A stretch of 64,000 bases of DNA from Chamaecrista fasciculata (lineage: Eukaryota > Streptophyta > Magnoliopsida > Fabales > Fabaceae). The stretch spans positions 91,859 through 155,858 of the forward strand of contig QANZ01027390.1 in the NCBI GenBank assembly GCA_003254925.1, written 5' to 3'. The position numbers and the translations under genes were made by a program. Below are positions 1 to 11,400 of the stretch, in pieces. Each line of letters opens with the position of its first letter. Positions within the stretch are counted from its first letter, which is position 1. The notes below the pieces were generated by a model. The model worked only from the letters and a program-made list of their open reading frames with translations. It was not told the origin of the DNA and searched no databases.

Positions 1-329
1 GTATCGATGTTATAATTATTGTTATTGTTCTAGTTTAAATAAAATGAGTACCTTTGCAAATCTCATAAGCAAATAAAACATTATTATTCAAAATAGAAAC
101 CATTCTTTAATGTTTATACAAAAATCCACTTTATCCAATAAAGGGAAAAACAATTGTTTAAACATCTAAAGAATAATAACAAAACTAGCCCATGGAGGGC
201 GGTCCAAGCTCGCTTGTTCCTTCAGTAGCAACGGCAGCAACCTTTGCTCCATTGTCCACATCTAGGTCCATCTCGCTTCCGTCCTTGCTTTCTACCGTCT
301 CTGAAGACCCTGCACATCAAATGTGAGAA

Positions 330-1217
330 TCACATGTGTATCCAATACTCAAGTGATTTAAGTAGAAAGATAGAACACTTTATAACATAGATACCTGAAG
401 TAGAGGCTTTAACGCACTTCTGCTTCTTTTGATCCTCCCAGTAGTACTTGCACTTTCTCATCGCGTGTCCTGACACTTGACAGAAAGAACAGAATACTTC
501 CTCTGAGGGCTTTGCCTTCTTGGCAGGATTTTGAGGGTCATCTTCTGGATTGATCTCATCATCCAGCATGATTCCCTTTCCCTTGTCTTTGCCCTTCTTC
601 TTCCTTTCCCTTTTCTGGATCATGGATGCCTCAACAGACTTGAGCATCCCATGCAACTCAGAAACTGTTTTCTCTGTTTCCCTCCTTAAGAGGCTTTTGA
701 TAAATGGGTTATAGCTCTCAGGAAGTGAGCACAGGATTATACCAGTGGCAAATTCTTGTGTAACAGGAAAACCCAGCCTATCAAGGTGATCTATATACCT
801 TCTCATCTTCATGACATGGTAATGCACAGATTCACCTTCAGCCATATTGCAAGACATAAGAGCCTTAGTGGTCTCAAATCTATCTTGTCTGATTTGGTAG
901 CTAAACATTTCCTTGAGACGAGTTATCATCTCATATGCCATCAATTGATCCAAGCCCTCATGCATCTCAGGGATCATTGTGTCTACCATCAGACAAGAGA
1001 CCTCCAGAGAGTCATCGAAGTGCTTCTCCCAAGCTCTCCACTCTGCTCCTGGAGCGCCCTTGGCAGGCTCATTGGGAATAGGTCTGTCCAGAACATACAG
1101 CCTCCTCTCTTGGGTGAGAACTATTCTCAGATTACGAAACCAATCGAGGAAATTTGTTCTGGTCAGCTTATCCTTCTCAAGGATAGGTCGCAGTGAAAAT
1201 GATGAACTATCGTTTGC
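330..1217 (-). CDS. copia-type gag (UBN2/retrotran_gag family) of the LTR element
   Basis: The likely start is the Met at 1217 (MANDSSSFSLRP), a typical copia gag N-terminus leading into a 'TNFLDWFRNLRIVL' motif. The body has the usual gag core (FETTKALMSCNMAEGESVHYH, about residues 110-135, and GIILCSLPESYNPF). A lysine-rich stretch follows, then a CCHC-like knuckle (CSFCQVSGHAMRKC). Gag proteins of this class form the particle that packages element RNA. A plausible splice donor lies near 395 and an acceptor near 311; the reading frame beyond would end shortly after, near 195. Plant copia elements are known to splice their gag transcripts. Family assignment is firm; the intron is inference. 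Confidence 0.8.
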   Translation of the reverse strand, partial: ANDSSSFSLRPILEKDKLTRTNFLDWFRNLRIVLTQERRLYVLDRPIPNEPAKGAPGAEWRAWEKHFDDSLEVSCLMVDTMIPEMHEGLDQLMAYEMITRLKEMFSYQIRQDRFETTKALMSCNMAEGESVHYHVMKMRRYIDHLDRLGFPVTQEFATGIILCSLPESYNPFIKSLLRRETEKTVSELHGMLKSVEASMIQKRERKKKGKDKGKGIMLDDEINPEDDPQNPAKKAKPSEEVFCSFCQVSGHAMRKCKYYWEDQKKQKCVKASTSGIYVIKCSIFLLKSLEYWIHM

Positions 1218-1277
1218 CATTTTTGATTCTACAATTTTAAGATATGAAAAATTTATTAGCAGATAAAATACTTCCAC

Positions 1278-2750
1278 TATTTTATAAAACTCAGTGAAAT
1301 TTATTATTAGTGGCTAAGATCCATATTTCACCAAAATTTACCGTCGCGGAGGCGATCATGCACCTTTTGGTTATTTAGGTAGGTAACTCTTACCAATCAC
1401 ATCTCATGTGACTCTTAGATCCTTATGGGACTGTATCATCTTATGATACTTATTATGGCATGTTTATCCCATCTAATGCCTTGAGGTCCAAAACCGTTTT
1501 GATAACCCCATTAAGTCACACGGTAAAACATGTGAATGGCTAAATTCAAGATAACGAGGCGGAGGCCCAACCCTATATCATCAAGGCCCAACTGCTATAC
1601 GTGTCGCGGAGGCGATCACCGTATCCAAAGAACCAAGATTTCAATAGGCGTTATATTGAAAATCCCATTCACCCGTGTCTCCTCAAGGTCAAGGCAGATA
1701 CGTGTCGCGGAGGCGATCACCGCTCCACGATGAACAAGATTTTGACAGGGTGTTTTAGCGATGGCATTACGACTTAAGATTTTCTAAAAGAGTTTGATTT
1801 TTATTTAAAATATTCCGATTTGGTTGTTTAATTCTAAAACTCTTTTAAAATTAAACGAGTCATGCCACATGTTTATTTCCCCATGTATCTCATACATATA
1901 AACATGTGTCTGGATTTTGTATCTCATACAAATCCCACGCTCGTATCGTATACGTGGCTATAGCGTAATGTTTGTTTAAGCATGTTAAAATCGCACCCTA
2001 AGCATACATCTAGCGCATCTCATACATCTAAATGCAATGCAGCACACCGTGTTTAGATATGGCTCATCTACCCTAGAATTCTCCCAAGCCAATGAGAGAA
2101 CTTTTCTTAAAAGAAAAATAAAATTACACGTGAATAAACCCCAGTTGCATTGAGGTATAAACAGAAAGTAAAATTACATAAGAGTAGAGGGAGACGACAC
2201 GCAGGCCGTATTTACCAAAATAAACCTCCTAGAGCCATATCCAACACCACACATCCAAATATGAACAATTCATATAAATATGTCAAACACGGTAACTAAA
2301 CACACATATTTAAAACTCTTTTAAAATTGTGTTTAATTTTAGGGTTGTGCAATTTTAACATGCCTTTTCTTGAAATTTAGGCCTATTATCAATAATTATA
2401 AAATTCAAGAATCTAATTCAAGAATTTCGAATTATTGACCCAAAATTTATAAAATTCCAAATTTTAATAAATTTAAACCATCTTTATAATATTATAATTA
2501 AAACACTTTTAATTATAATTATATAAAGATTTCGACTTAGGCCCAAAAATTCAAGAAAATTATCCAAATCAATCTCATTGATTTATTTATGTATCTCATA
2601 CATAATTTTGCACATAGATTAGCAAAATCGACTTTAGCCTAAATTTGTTCGGTGAATTTCGTAAAACTAAAACTTGTGATTGAAAGCGGTAAACACACAA
2701 ACTTCATACATCTCATGTACAAACAAACAGTTTTAAATCCAAGAACTAGC
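1278..2750 (-). other. long untranslated leader of the copia element with three copies of a GC-rich 16-mer
   Basis: No convincing coding sequence lies between the primer binding site and gag. The 16-mer gtcgcggaggcgatca occurs at 1343-1358, 1603-1618 and 1704-1719, standing out in AT-rich surroundings. Its core TCGC-GGAG-GCGA can fold into a tiny hairpin. The position, between primer site and gag, is where packaging or dimerisation signals sit in retroelements, but function here is inference only. Confidence 0.5.
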
Positions 2751-2752
2751 GT

Positions 2753-2765
2753 GGCTCTGATACCA
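2753..2765 (-). other. primer binding site (initiator Met tRNA type)
   Basis: On the minus strand this reads TGGTATCAGAGCC, the classic plant copia primer site complementary to the 3' end of initiator methionine tRNA. It lies one base inside the LTR end (ACA, then G, then the site), which fixes the LTR boundary at 2767 and the element's orientation. Confidence 0.9.
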
Positions 2766-2766
2766 C

Positions 2767-5163
2767 TGTTGGGAATTCAAGGGCGCCTAAGGCAGCGGAA
2801 GCATGTAAAATTAAAATTTAAAGAAACATTAAACGCCCAGGTCCAAGAATTCCCGAACGGATCCGCTAGCTGAATTTAAAACTTTTGGTTAAGTGGTATA
2901 CCTCAGAGTTTCAATCGCTTTAGTTGAACGGGGCGTTCCCAAGAAGTCCACTTGACGCGTCCTTCCTCCGCCGGTAATCCACACGAACAGTTTGGAGATG
3001 CCTAGGTGCTAGCCTCCTTCACTTCTCAAGTGAATCCGGAACCTTTATCTACGGGTGTTCTTTTGGATTCAAGAACTCTTCTTGAATGTCCAAGAACTTG
3101 ATGGCGCCTTGATCAAGAACACTTCTTGATCCCACACAACCTTTTCACACAATATTAACTCTTAATATTGCGCCACTTTCTCTCTCTAGGAAAGCTAGGA
3201 TGCGATTTTCTTTCTCTCTCCTCACCAAGAGAAAATCGAATTTTCTCTCTAAGGAAAGCTAGGCTAGTCGAATTATTTTAATGTGCATGAGACTCTCACC
3301 CTTTGAGATTTCACTCTCAAGAATCCAATTCTTGTGTGTGAATTCTCTCTCTCTCTATCTTAGAGCCAAATCGAAATTTGCTCTCTCTAGAGTTGGCCTA
3401 TCAAATTCGACTTATGGCTTTCCTATTTATAGGGTTTGGGGACTTTGATAATTATAATTTTAGGAAGGCCTAAAATTATATAATTATCAAACCATAATAT
3501 TATGATATCTTAATATCACAATTTTAGGACTTGATTTCCAATTTAAAATATTACCTTAATATTAAAATTGGAATCAAAATGCAATCTTGGAGAATCAATT
3601 TGGAAGATCAAATCTTCCCAAATCTCTCTCTCCCATGCGCCATCCCCTTTAACAAATTTGGTGGAATTTAATAAATCAAAATAACTAACTAACTCTTAGA
3701 TAGTTATAACTAATTTGTTATTTCCCAACAATATTGAATTAAAGAATTCCCAGAATATCTTTAAGTCAATCTCACCAAGTCTCAAACTCTAGATAATTGA
3801 ATTAAAATATTACATTAATATTTTAAATCCAATGGGCCTAGAATTTCGACTTGCCCTATAAATCATGAATTAAAATATTACTTTAATATATTTAATTCAT
3901 CCATTTGAAATCTAGATCAAATCTCATTTGAATTTCAAATTTCAAGCCATGACTTTAATTAATAAAACATTTTTATTAATTAAATTCCTTTTAAATATGA
4001 GGCGCCAACCTCATCCTATTTAGTCCTAATATTAGTGAATTTAATAAATTAATAATTTCCTAACTCTTAGGAACATTATCTAATTTATAATTCCCCTAAT
4101 ATTATAAATAGGAATATAATTGTAAATAGCCTAATCCAATTATCTATTTAACAATTATCATATATATATATTTAAATTTGTCTCACAAATCTAAATATAA
4201 TATATCTGTAGATAATTAATTCAAGACAAGACTTAATGTCCCACAATAAGTTATGTCTCAAACGGTGTCACAAATGTGACCCACGAATTAGGGTTAACTC
4301 GTGTTCCAGCTTGGCATCTGGTTCCTGCTCGTGTGTGACCCAGCAGGCCCCACGTGAAGTTGGCAGTAAATCATCTCATGACTTACAAGTCGAGAGCGGA
4401 CTCTAGCAAGCCATCACGACTACCCAAGACACGTGAGTTATCGTTCTAACCCATAAACGACTTAACCTTAGTACTATCATGTTCAGATCCCTTTTTGTCC
4501 TACGATATTTCGGTAAGGATTAGGCATGGGAATGTCATCCAAAATCCAAACCTCAACTTTCTCGATCTCCTGAGTAAGTCCCAAAATCCAGTGTGGCCAC
4601 ACATTCCCTTGGACAGACTCGTCGAGGGGCCCAGTTAAATATCTCCCATCTCTATGAGGGACAAAATTCCATCTTGGTCAACCACATTCCTCAGCACGAC
4701 AATCAACCAAACCCGTACTCAGCCCTTATGGCTACCCTGTTACGGATAACGTTAGACTAAGCCAAAGCTTGACAACTGTAATGCCGGAATAGTCAAGACC
4801 TCAGGTCTAAGGGCATCATGACAGATTGTACAGGAGAGACTAGCTAATGACTGAACCCATGCAGGACTCTCCGGGTCGGTCCAGCAACTTGTAACTCTTA
4901 CATAATTGCATCATGACTCTCGTCCCAGCATCTAGTGCGTGCATCTCATACAACGAGGTCATGCTAGTCTTAGTTCGATTCAAGCTCCCACTCGAATGAG
5001 CGACCAGGGACAGTTTTAGATTAACTATCTCATAATTAATCATGGACTGTTATCATAGTAAACATGCTAATAATATGATAACCATTAATTTATCTCCATA
5101 AATTAATTGATATGTTCCCAACATATCTAAAGGATGATTGACCCTAGGGCACAATCTCCATCA
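2767..5163 (-). repeat. 5' LTR of the copia element (about 2.4 kb)
   Basis: The plus-strand edges are TGTTGGGAATTC on the left and a GGGCACAATCTCC-type end on the right, matching the other LTRs in the window. A TATA-like box (TATAAATAG on the minus strand) lies at about 3423-3431 and is conserved in sister LTRs (near 8944 and 25675), a plausible LTR promoter. Most of the LTR shows no coding potential. Long blocks near 4320-4450 and 4560-4760 are closely shared among the four family members. Confidence 0.85.
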
Positions 5164-6163
5164 TGATCTTGAACAACAAAAGAAGATAAAAGGCATTCAA
5201 TTTGCAAGGCGAGGTCCTGCTATCTCGCACCTGATGTATGCCGACGACACCATTTTGTTCTTTGAAGCCACTCCAGAAGCTTGCTCGACAATCAAAGACA
5301 CACTTGATCTTTATGGTTTTCTTGCAGGCCAAGACATCAATAAGCGTAAATCTTCCATAGTCTTCAGTCCTAACACTCCTCACACCTTCAAGCTGTTCCT
5401 TTCCTCTACTTTTGGTGTTCCTTACAAACCCAATCTGGGGAAATACTTAGGAGTCTATGAGGACTCACCAAGCCATAAAACAAATTTTTCAGAGATGGTA
5501 GACAAATTAAATCAAAAGTTGAGTGGATGGAAGGCACGTCTCTTATCCCAAGCAGGCCATTTGGTGTTAGCTAAGTCAGTACTCACAACCCTCCCTCTTT
5601 ACAGAATGAGTACGTTTGCTTTTCCAACAAAAACACTCTCACGGATGGATTCAATTGTAATCAATTTCTTCTGGGGATATAAGGGCTCCAAACCTGCAAT
5701 CCACCTACTAAAGAAGAACTTTCTCCATATACCTAGAAGAGATGGAGGTTTGGGCATTCGCTCCTTCAGTCTTATGAACAAAGCGCTTCTAGCTAAACAA
5801 TTCTGGAGGCTAACTCAGCATCAAGATTCTCTTTATGCCACCTGGCCCCTCTCCAAATACTTCCATAACAACCTAGAAGCAACTCCAAAAACCACCACCC
5901 AACCTTCAATAGCATGGAAAGGCCTCTCTTCCAATATGGAATTAATAAGATCTCATCTCTGGTGGAATATCCATTCTGGTAACAAAGCCTCTCTCTCCTC
6001 GCGCTTTTGGTGGCCATCTATTTTTCATCCCATTCTTCAAAATAGTACTGTCAAGTTACTCAAAACAACCGATTCTGTGACATGGGACAAACATCAGCTA
6101 CATCTCCTCTACTCTGAAACCTGTCATCAAGAACATTCTTCATCAGAGTTCCTCCATCTTTGA
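5164..6163 (+). pseudogene. LINE reverse transcriptase, C-terminal half (decayed)
   Basis: The translation contains the polymerase active-site motif MYADD (about 5233-5247). Next come the thumb-like 'KLNQKLSGWKARLLSQAG' region and the 'RRDGGLGIRSFSLMNKALLAKQFWRL' block that plant L1 polymerases carry after the RT core. The frame is lost in the last 100 bases, and the zinc-binding domain resumes in another frame from 6213. The upstream RT motifs are cut off by the copia insertion, so this cannot be functional here. In the intact element this protein would prime and copy LINE RNA at the target site. Confidence 0.85.
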
Positions 6164-6212
6164 CAGACCTGATCACCTCATCTGGAAGCTCTCTGTAGAT
6201 GGCAAGTATTCG

Positions 6213-7157
6213 GTGTCTCAAGGATACCATTTGCTTCTTCAATCTCAAGAAGCATCTTTAATAGCTTCCTCATCTACCTCTTGGTCTAACTGGAGTTGGA
6301 TGTGGAAATTAGCTATTCCTCCCAAGTACCTGATTTTCCTTTGGCGTCTCATTCATGCAGCTGTCCCCACCACAGCAATTCTGCAAGATCATCACATCAA
6401 TCTCAACCAGCACTGTGTTTTTTGTGCTGCAGAAGATGAAACTCTTCTACATCTTTTCTTGCACTATCCTTTTGCTCAAGCTTGCTGGTTTGGATCCTCG
6501 CTTTCTATGCTGCCTCAACCTGCAATTCAAGACTTCAAATCATGGCTTCTGCAACAACTGGATATGTTTTCCAATTCTGCCTTGCATCTTACCTCTCAAT
6601 GCCAATTGTTTGTTGTTCTTTTTTACCAAATTTGGGAAACTAGGAATCATGTTCTCCATCGTGGGAAGGCTGCATCCCCTATTCAGGTCATTAACAGCGC
6701 GGTCTTCATCATACAACACATTCATAAAGCTCAAAATTCCAGACATGACTCTCTTTTGTCCCCACGCCAAGCCATTTCCACAACCATCTGCCCCTCTCTA
6801 CATGTCACACACTTATTTCGTCAAGGTATAATACACTTCTTTTTTCACAGGAATAGAAGTATGCTCTATGTTTTCGCTCTTCATACTTGGCAGGGTGTTT
6901 GGAAAGCACTACACCTCTGGCGCAATGCGAACAACAATGATCGCCTGGTTTTTTTCTTTGACTGCATTCGTGATCTAATACAACATCGCCTCCCTCCACT
7001 ACACCAATTCCAATGCATCACTCTTCCGAAGCTGGGCTATGCTGCATGGATAACCTTCCAACACGTTGCTCCACAACCTCTGCAGCCAGTGATTCAAGAT
7101 ATTGGTCAGCTTCTACCACCTTCAACCTCTTTTCTACACGCAGCAAGAGAGGGATGA
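6213..7157 (+). pseudogene. LINE ORF2 C-terminal region with zf-RVT domain
   Basis: The first third codes a plant zf-RVT domain: 'WSWMWKLAIPPKYLIFLWRL', then CVFCAAEDETLLHLFLHYPFA with the spaced Cys/His ligands. The remaining ~200 residues (including 'YQIWETRNHVLHRG') are the usual tail following zf-RVT. I see no RNase H motif. It is out of frame with the RT block just upstream, with the break between about 6095 and 6213. The stop is followed about 100 bases later by the A-rich 3' tail. Confidence 0.8.
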
Positions 7158-7280
7158 ATCCTTCTTCGTCAAATTTTACAGTTCTTGCCTTACTCCTATG
7201 CTATGTTTAATAATTATGCTTTCTTTTTGTTCTAGTCTTCTTTCTAGTCTTGTATTAAAAAAAAAATAAAAAAAAATTAG

Positions 7281-7610
7281 ATAAAAATATTGTGAACTTT
7301 TACAAAAAAAATATAAAAACTTATATTTCATAATATTTTAAAGTACCCAAGAGTATTCATAAGATACGGGTATGGTACCATTTTTGGAGTACTCATACTT
7401 CATAGGTAAGGGTGAATCTCTATTTCTTTAACTTACAATAAAATAAATGCCCAAACATATGGTGCGACTAAGTGTCATAGTTTAACTATGGCTCGATCGG
7501 TTTGGGGTCTCGAGCTATAGCATTGAGTTTCTGGACTTGTTCTATATGCTGAGATGCATGGTTTGTGTCTTTAGATGTAAGTTGGTGTGTGCTCATATTT
7601 TCTCAATAGG
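7281..7610. other. AT-rich intergenic stretch
   Basis: Sequence between the LINE tail and the TRIM element. I see no coding potential or recognisable repeat. Confidence 0.5.
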
Positions 7611-7925
7611 TGTAGAAAGGCCTAACTCACCCCAAAAGAGCTCTCAAAGGGAGATGATTGCCTTATTATATATATAGAATTAGAAGGCCCTTTAACCAAG
7701 AAATGTGGGACTTCAACACGCTCGACATTAAGAGCGTAAAGCCAACTGGTTATTCCCAGGGCAAACCATAGTAAGGCTCATCCATCCCATATGCTAAACC
7801 AGGCTTTGATACCATATAGAAAGGCCTAACTCACCCCAAAAGAGCTCTCAAATAATGGAGAGGATTGCCTCATTATATACATAGAATTAAAAGGCCCTTT
7901 AACCAAGCAATGTGAAACTTCAACA
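7611..7925 (-). mobile_element. TRIM-like miniature LTR element
   Basis: Two direct repeats of about 108-111 bp (7611-7718 and 7815-7925) bound a ~96-bp interior. The left repeat has TG...CA ends. Next to the right repeat, on the minus strand, lies TGGTATCAAAGCC, a primer site for initiator Met tRNA. Flanking 5-mers atagg (7606-7610) and ataga (7926-7930) look like an aged target duplication. This is the layout of terminal-repeat retrotransposons in miniature: no coding capacity, moved by a partner. The two repeats have diverged noticeably, suggesting an old insertion. Confidence 0.75.
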
Positions 7926-7930
7926 ATAGA

Positions 7931-8425
7931 CAAGAACAAAAAGTTAGTCTAACATTAATAAAACATATAATACCAGATATAAACGATCAACATATAGATA
8001 CTATTACTGATACATTATATCTATCTCATTTTGTTGACTTGTTTTCACATTTACTAAAAATCCTCTGGTTGACATGAATATTCTCAAGCAAAGAATCCAT
8101 ATGATGTGTACACAATGTAGATGCTATCAGAGTTATTATAGATATACATTATCTCATTCTCAATAATAATATTAACGCTAAAATGCAAAAAACTCCTCCT
8201 AAACTGCAGTCAATGTGCAAAAGATCCTTGAACTCTGAAGAGGTTGAAATATGACCAACTTTCAAGATTCAATTTGACATTATTTGTTGATGACTTCAAT
8301 TAGATAGAGAAATGACCCGTCAAAAACAACGTGTAGCTCTAGATTCGTCATATTTTAAATTAAAATGAAAGAGATTCATATGACCATATTCACTAATTTG
8401 GGACCAATTTGAGGTTTTGACCATA
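7931..8425. other. AT-rich intergenic stretch
   Basis: No gene is visible. The section 8230-8420 contains 'gaccaattt' and 'agagatatgac'-like phrases seen in other foldback repeats of this window, so it is probably old MITE debris. Confidence 0.4.
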
Positions 8426-8430
8426 CTTTC

Positions 8431-11400
8431 TGTTGGAAAATCACAGAGCGGCAGCGCAGCGGAAGCAAAAATAAAATCGATAAATAAAATAAAACTTGCG
8501 CACTACTCGTGATTTCCTACAGGATCCACTACTTGAGTTTAAACCAGTAAAGGAAGAAGTATACCTCAATTTTTCAATCGGTCCGGTTGAATGACTGCGG
8601 TTCTGAGAAGTCCACTCCAAGCGTCCTTCCTCTGCCGGTAATCCACACGAACAGTTTGCTGACACCAAGGTGCTAGCCTTCAGTTCTCTTCTCCAAGAGA
8701 ACTCGGGACCTCAATCTACGGCTCTTAAAATTCAAGAACAATTCTTGAACCTTAAGAGGAAAGTGGTGCCAAGAACAACAAGAACTCTTTCTTGTTTTCT
8801 CTCTCAAAAACCCTAAATTAGGATGCAAATCGATTTTTCTCTCTCTTGCTTGAGGAACTCGACTTGCTCTCTCTCTAAAACCTAGGGAGCTTGAATTTTC
8901 TCTCTCTTCTCAAGGAAAGAAGTACAAAGTCGACTTGCCTAGGCTCTATTTATAGAGTTGGGGAAATTTGATAATTATAATTAGGGAATCCCTAAATTAA
9001 TGGATTATCAAATTATAAAATTATAAGATTACAATAATATTATAATTTTAGGACTTGAATTCTTAATTAAAATATTACCTTAATATCTTAATTGAATTCA
9101 AAATGCAATCTTTGAGAATCAAAATGGAAGATCAAATCTTCCCTTGGACCCACAAAGCCATGCGCCATCCCCTCTCTCCTTTTTAAGAAATTTAATAAAT
9201 CAAAATAACATTCCTAACTCTTAGGAAGTTATAACCAACTTATTTATTTTCTAACAATATTGAATTAAGATATTACCCTAATATCTTTAATTCAAAATTT
9301 GAATCTCAAAATCAAATCTTGAATTCAAATTCAAGTCATGACTTTAATTAATAAAACATTTCCATTAATTAAAATCAAGATAATAGAGGCGCCACCCTCA
9401 TGCCTTCATTGTCCTAATATTAGTGAATTTAATAAATCAATAATCTACTAACTTTTAGGAAGCTTATCCAATTTATTATTCCCTAATATTTTAAACAAGA
9501 ATATAATTGTAAATAGATTAATCCAATTAACTATTTAACAATTAATATATTTAAACCTCTCCAAAAAATTTAAATATCACAAATGTAGATATTATTTAAG
9601 ACAAGACTTCATGTCCCAGACATTCAGCTATGTCTTAAATTGTGTCACTACAGTGACTCAAGAATTAACCCTAATTCGCGTCCCTTAAGCGGTGTCTAGA
9701 TCCTGCTCATGTGTGACTCAGCAGGCCCCACGTGAAGTTGGCAGCAAGCCATCTCTATGACTCACAAGACGAGAGCGGACTCTAGCAAGCCATCACGACT
9801 ACCCAAAACACGTGAGTTATCATTTTATCAAAACCGATTTAACCTTAGTACCACCTTGTCATAGACCCTATTGTCACACGATATTTTGGTCATGGATAAG
9901 GCACGGGAAAGTCATCCTTAATCCAAACCATAACTTTCTCAATTTCTTGAGTTAGTCCCATTTTCCTGAGTGGCCACTCTTTCCTTGGACAGACTCATCG
10001 AGGGCGCCAATCAAATATCTCTCATCTTTATGAAGGACAAAATTCCATCTTGGTCAACCACATTCCTCAGCTCTGTAATCAACCAAACCCGTACCTAGTC
10101 TGTATGGCTACCCTGCTACGAGCAACGTTGGACTAGGCCAAAGTTCGACAACTACAACGCTGGAATAGTCAAGATCTCAGGTCTAAGGCGTCGTGACAGG
10201 TGTACAGGAGAGGCTAGCTAATGACTAAACTCATGCAGGACTCTCCGGGTCGGTCCAGCAACTTGTAACCCCTTACATAGTTGTTGGGAATTCTAGGCGC
10301 CTAACGCAGCGGAAGCAAATATAAAATTAAAATAAAAACACGCTAGGTCCTAAAATTCCCGAACGGATCCGCTAGTAGAATTTAAAACTTTTAAGATAGT
10401 GGTATACCTCACGAGTTTCAATCGGTTGGTTGAACAAGGCGTGTGCAAGGAGCCCACTCTCAGCATTCTCCCTCTGCCAGTAATCCACACGAACAGTTTC
10501 TTCGGGCACCAAGGTGCTAGCCTTCAGTTCTTTTCTCCAAAAGAACTAGGGACCAATCTACAGTGTATTTGAACTCAAGAACTCCTTCTTGATTCAAATT
10601 CCAAAAGTGGCGCAATGGAGAATTCCCCACAAGAACTCCTTCTTGTCTTTCCTTCTTTCACAAACCCTAATTTTTGGCAACCTCAAATCGAATTGCCTAA
10701 CTTCTTAGGCCAAGTCGATTTTACCCTCTCAACTCTTGAGAACCAAAAATTTCCTACTTGGAAGCTAGGGTTTTGAAGGAGGCGATTTTTATCTCTCTCA
10801 ACAAGGAGGATGAAAATTGCACAAATGAATTCTCTCTTGGTTATGCCCATAGGCGCCTAGCCTATTAGGTTTACATATACATAATTATATTTAGAGCATT
10901 ATTATAATTCCAAATTATAATAATATGGCTTTCATGACTTGAATTTCAAATTATAATATTACCATAATATTTAATTTAAATTCAAATCGTAATCTTAGGG
11001 AATCAAATGGAAGATCAAATCTTCCCATGGGACCCACCTAAGAAGGCGCCATGTGCCTCTAAAATTCTTTGGAATTTTATAAATCAAAAACCTTCCTAAC
11101 TCTTAGGAAGTCATGATTCTCCAAAGATCCTGATTTGAGATCTTCCCAAATCTTTTGAATTCAAATCTTTTGATATCTCCATCAAATCTTTTGAATTCAA
11201 ATTCATGACTTAAATTAATAAAACATTTTTATTAATAAAAATCATCAAAGAGGCGCCACCCTCATGCTCCAATATTAGGGAATTTTATAATTCAATAATT
11301 TCCTAACTCTTAGGAACCTTATCTGAATTATTTTTCCTTAATATTTTAATTGTAAATAATTAATCCCCATTAATCATTTAGCAATTATTATATTTAAATT

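Larger units (their letters stand above)
1..5163 (-). mobile_element. Ty1/copia-type LTR retrotransposon, 5' portion (runs off the window's left edge)
   Basis: Read on the minus strand, the parts come in the order 5' LTR (5163-2767), primer binding site, a leader of about 1.5 kb, and a copia-type gag (from 1217). The rest of the element and its 3' LTR lie outside the window. The element sits inside a LINE whose reverse transcriptase sequence resumes at 5164. Three further LTRs of the same family lie at 8431-12659, 10282-12386 and 24577-27287, so the family is abundant here. The visible gag frame is open, so this copy may be fairly young; age cannot be set without the 3' LTR. No polymerase is visible, and whether one exists off-window is unknown. 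Confidence 0.85.
5164..7280 (+). mobile_element. LINE (L1-type non-LTR retrotransposon), 3' half
   Basis: Sequence coding the C-terminal half of a LINE reverse transcriptase begins directly at the copia LTR edge. It continues through a zinc-binding (zf-RVT) region and ends in an A-rich tail (about 7254-7280). The 5' half must lie on the far side of the copia element, outside the window. Target-site duplications could not be found because the 5' end is not visible. The protein differs clearly from the LINE at 24-33 kb and lacks an obvious RNase H domain, so it is a separate lineage. Confidence 0.85.

Noticed and set aside
756-1266. Plus-strand open frames opposite gag
   Set aside because: They are shadows of the minus-strand gag, with no family motifs of their own.
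5138-5163. Start codon for the LINE RT frame at 5138
   Set aside because: The first residues are copia LTR sequence; the LINE part begins at 5164, so this start is an accident of the junction.
2753-7814. tRNA-like sequences at the primer sites
   Set aside because: Only the short complement of the tRNA 3' end is present; no cloverleaf could be seen there, and no tRNA gene was noticed elsewhere.
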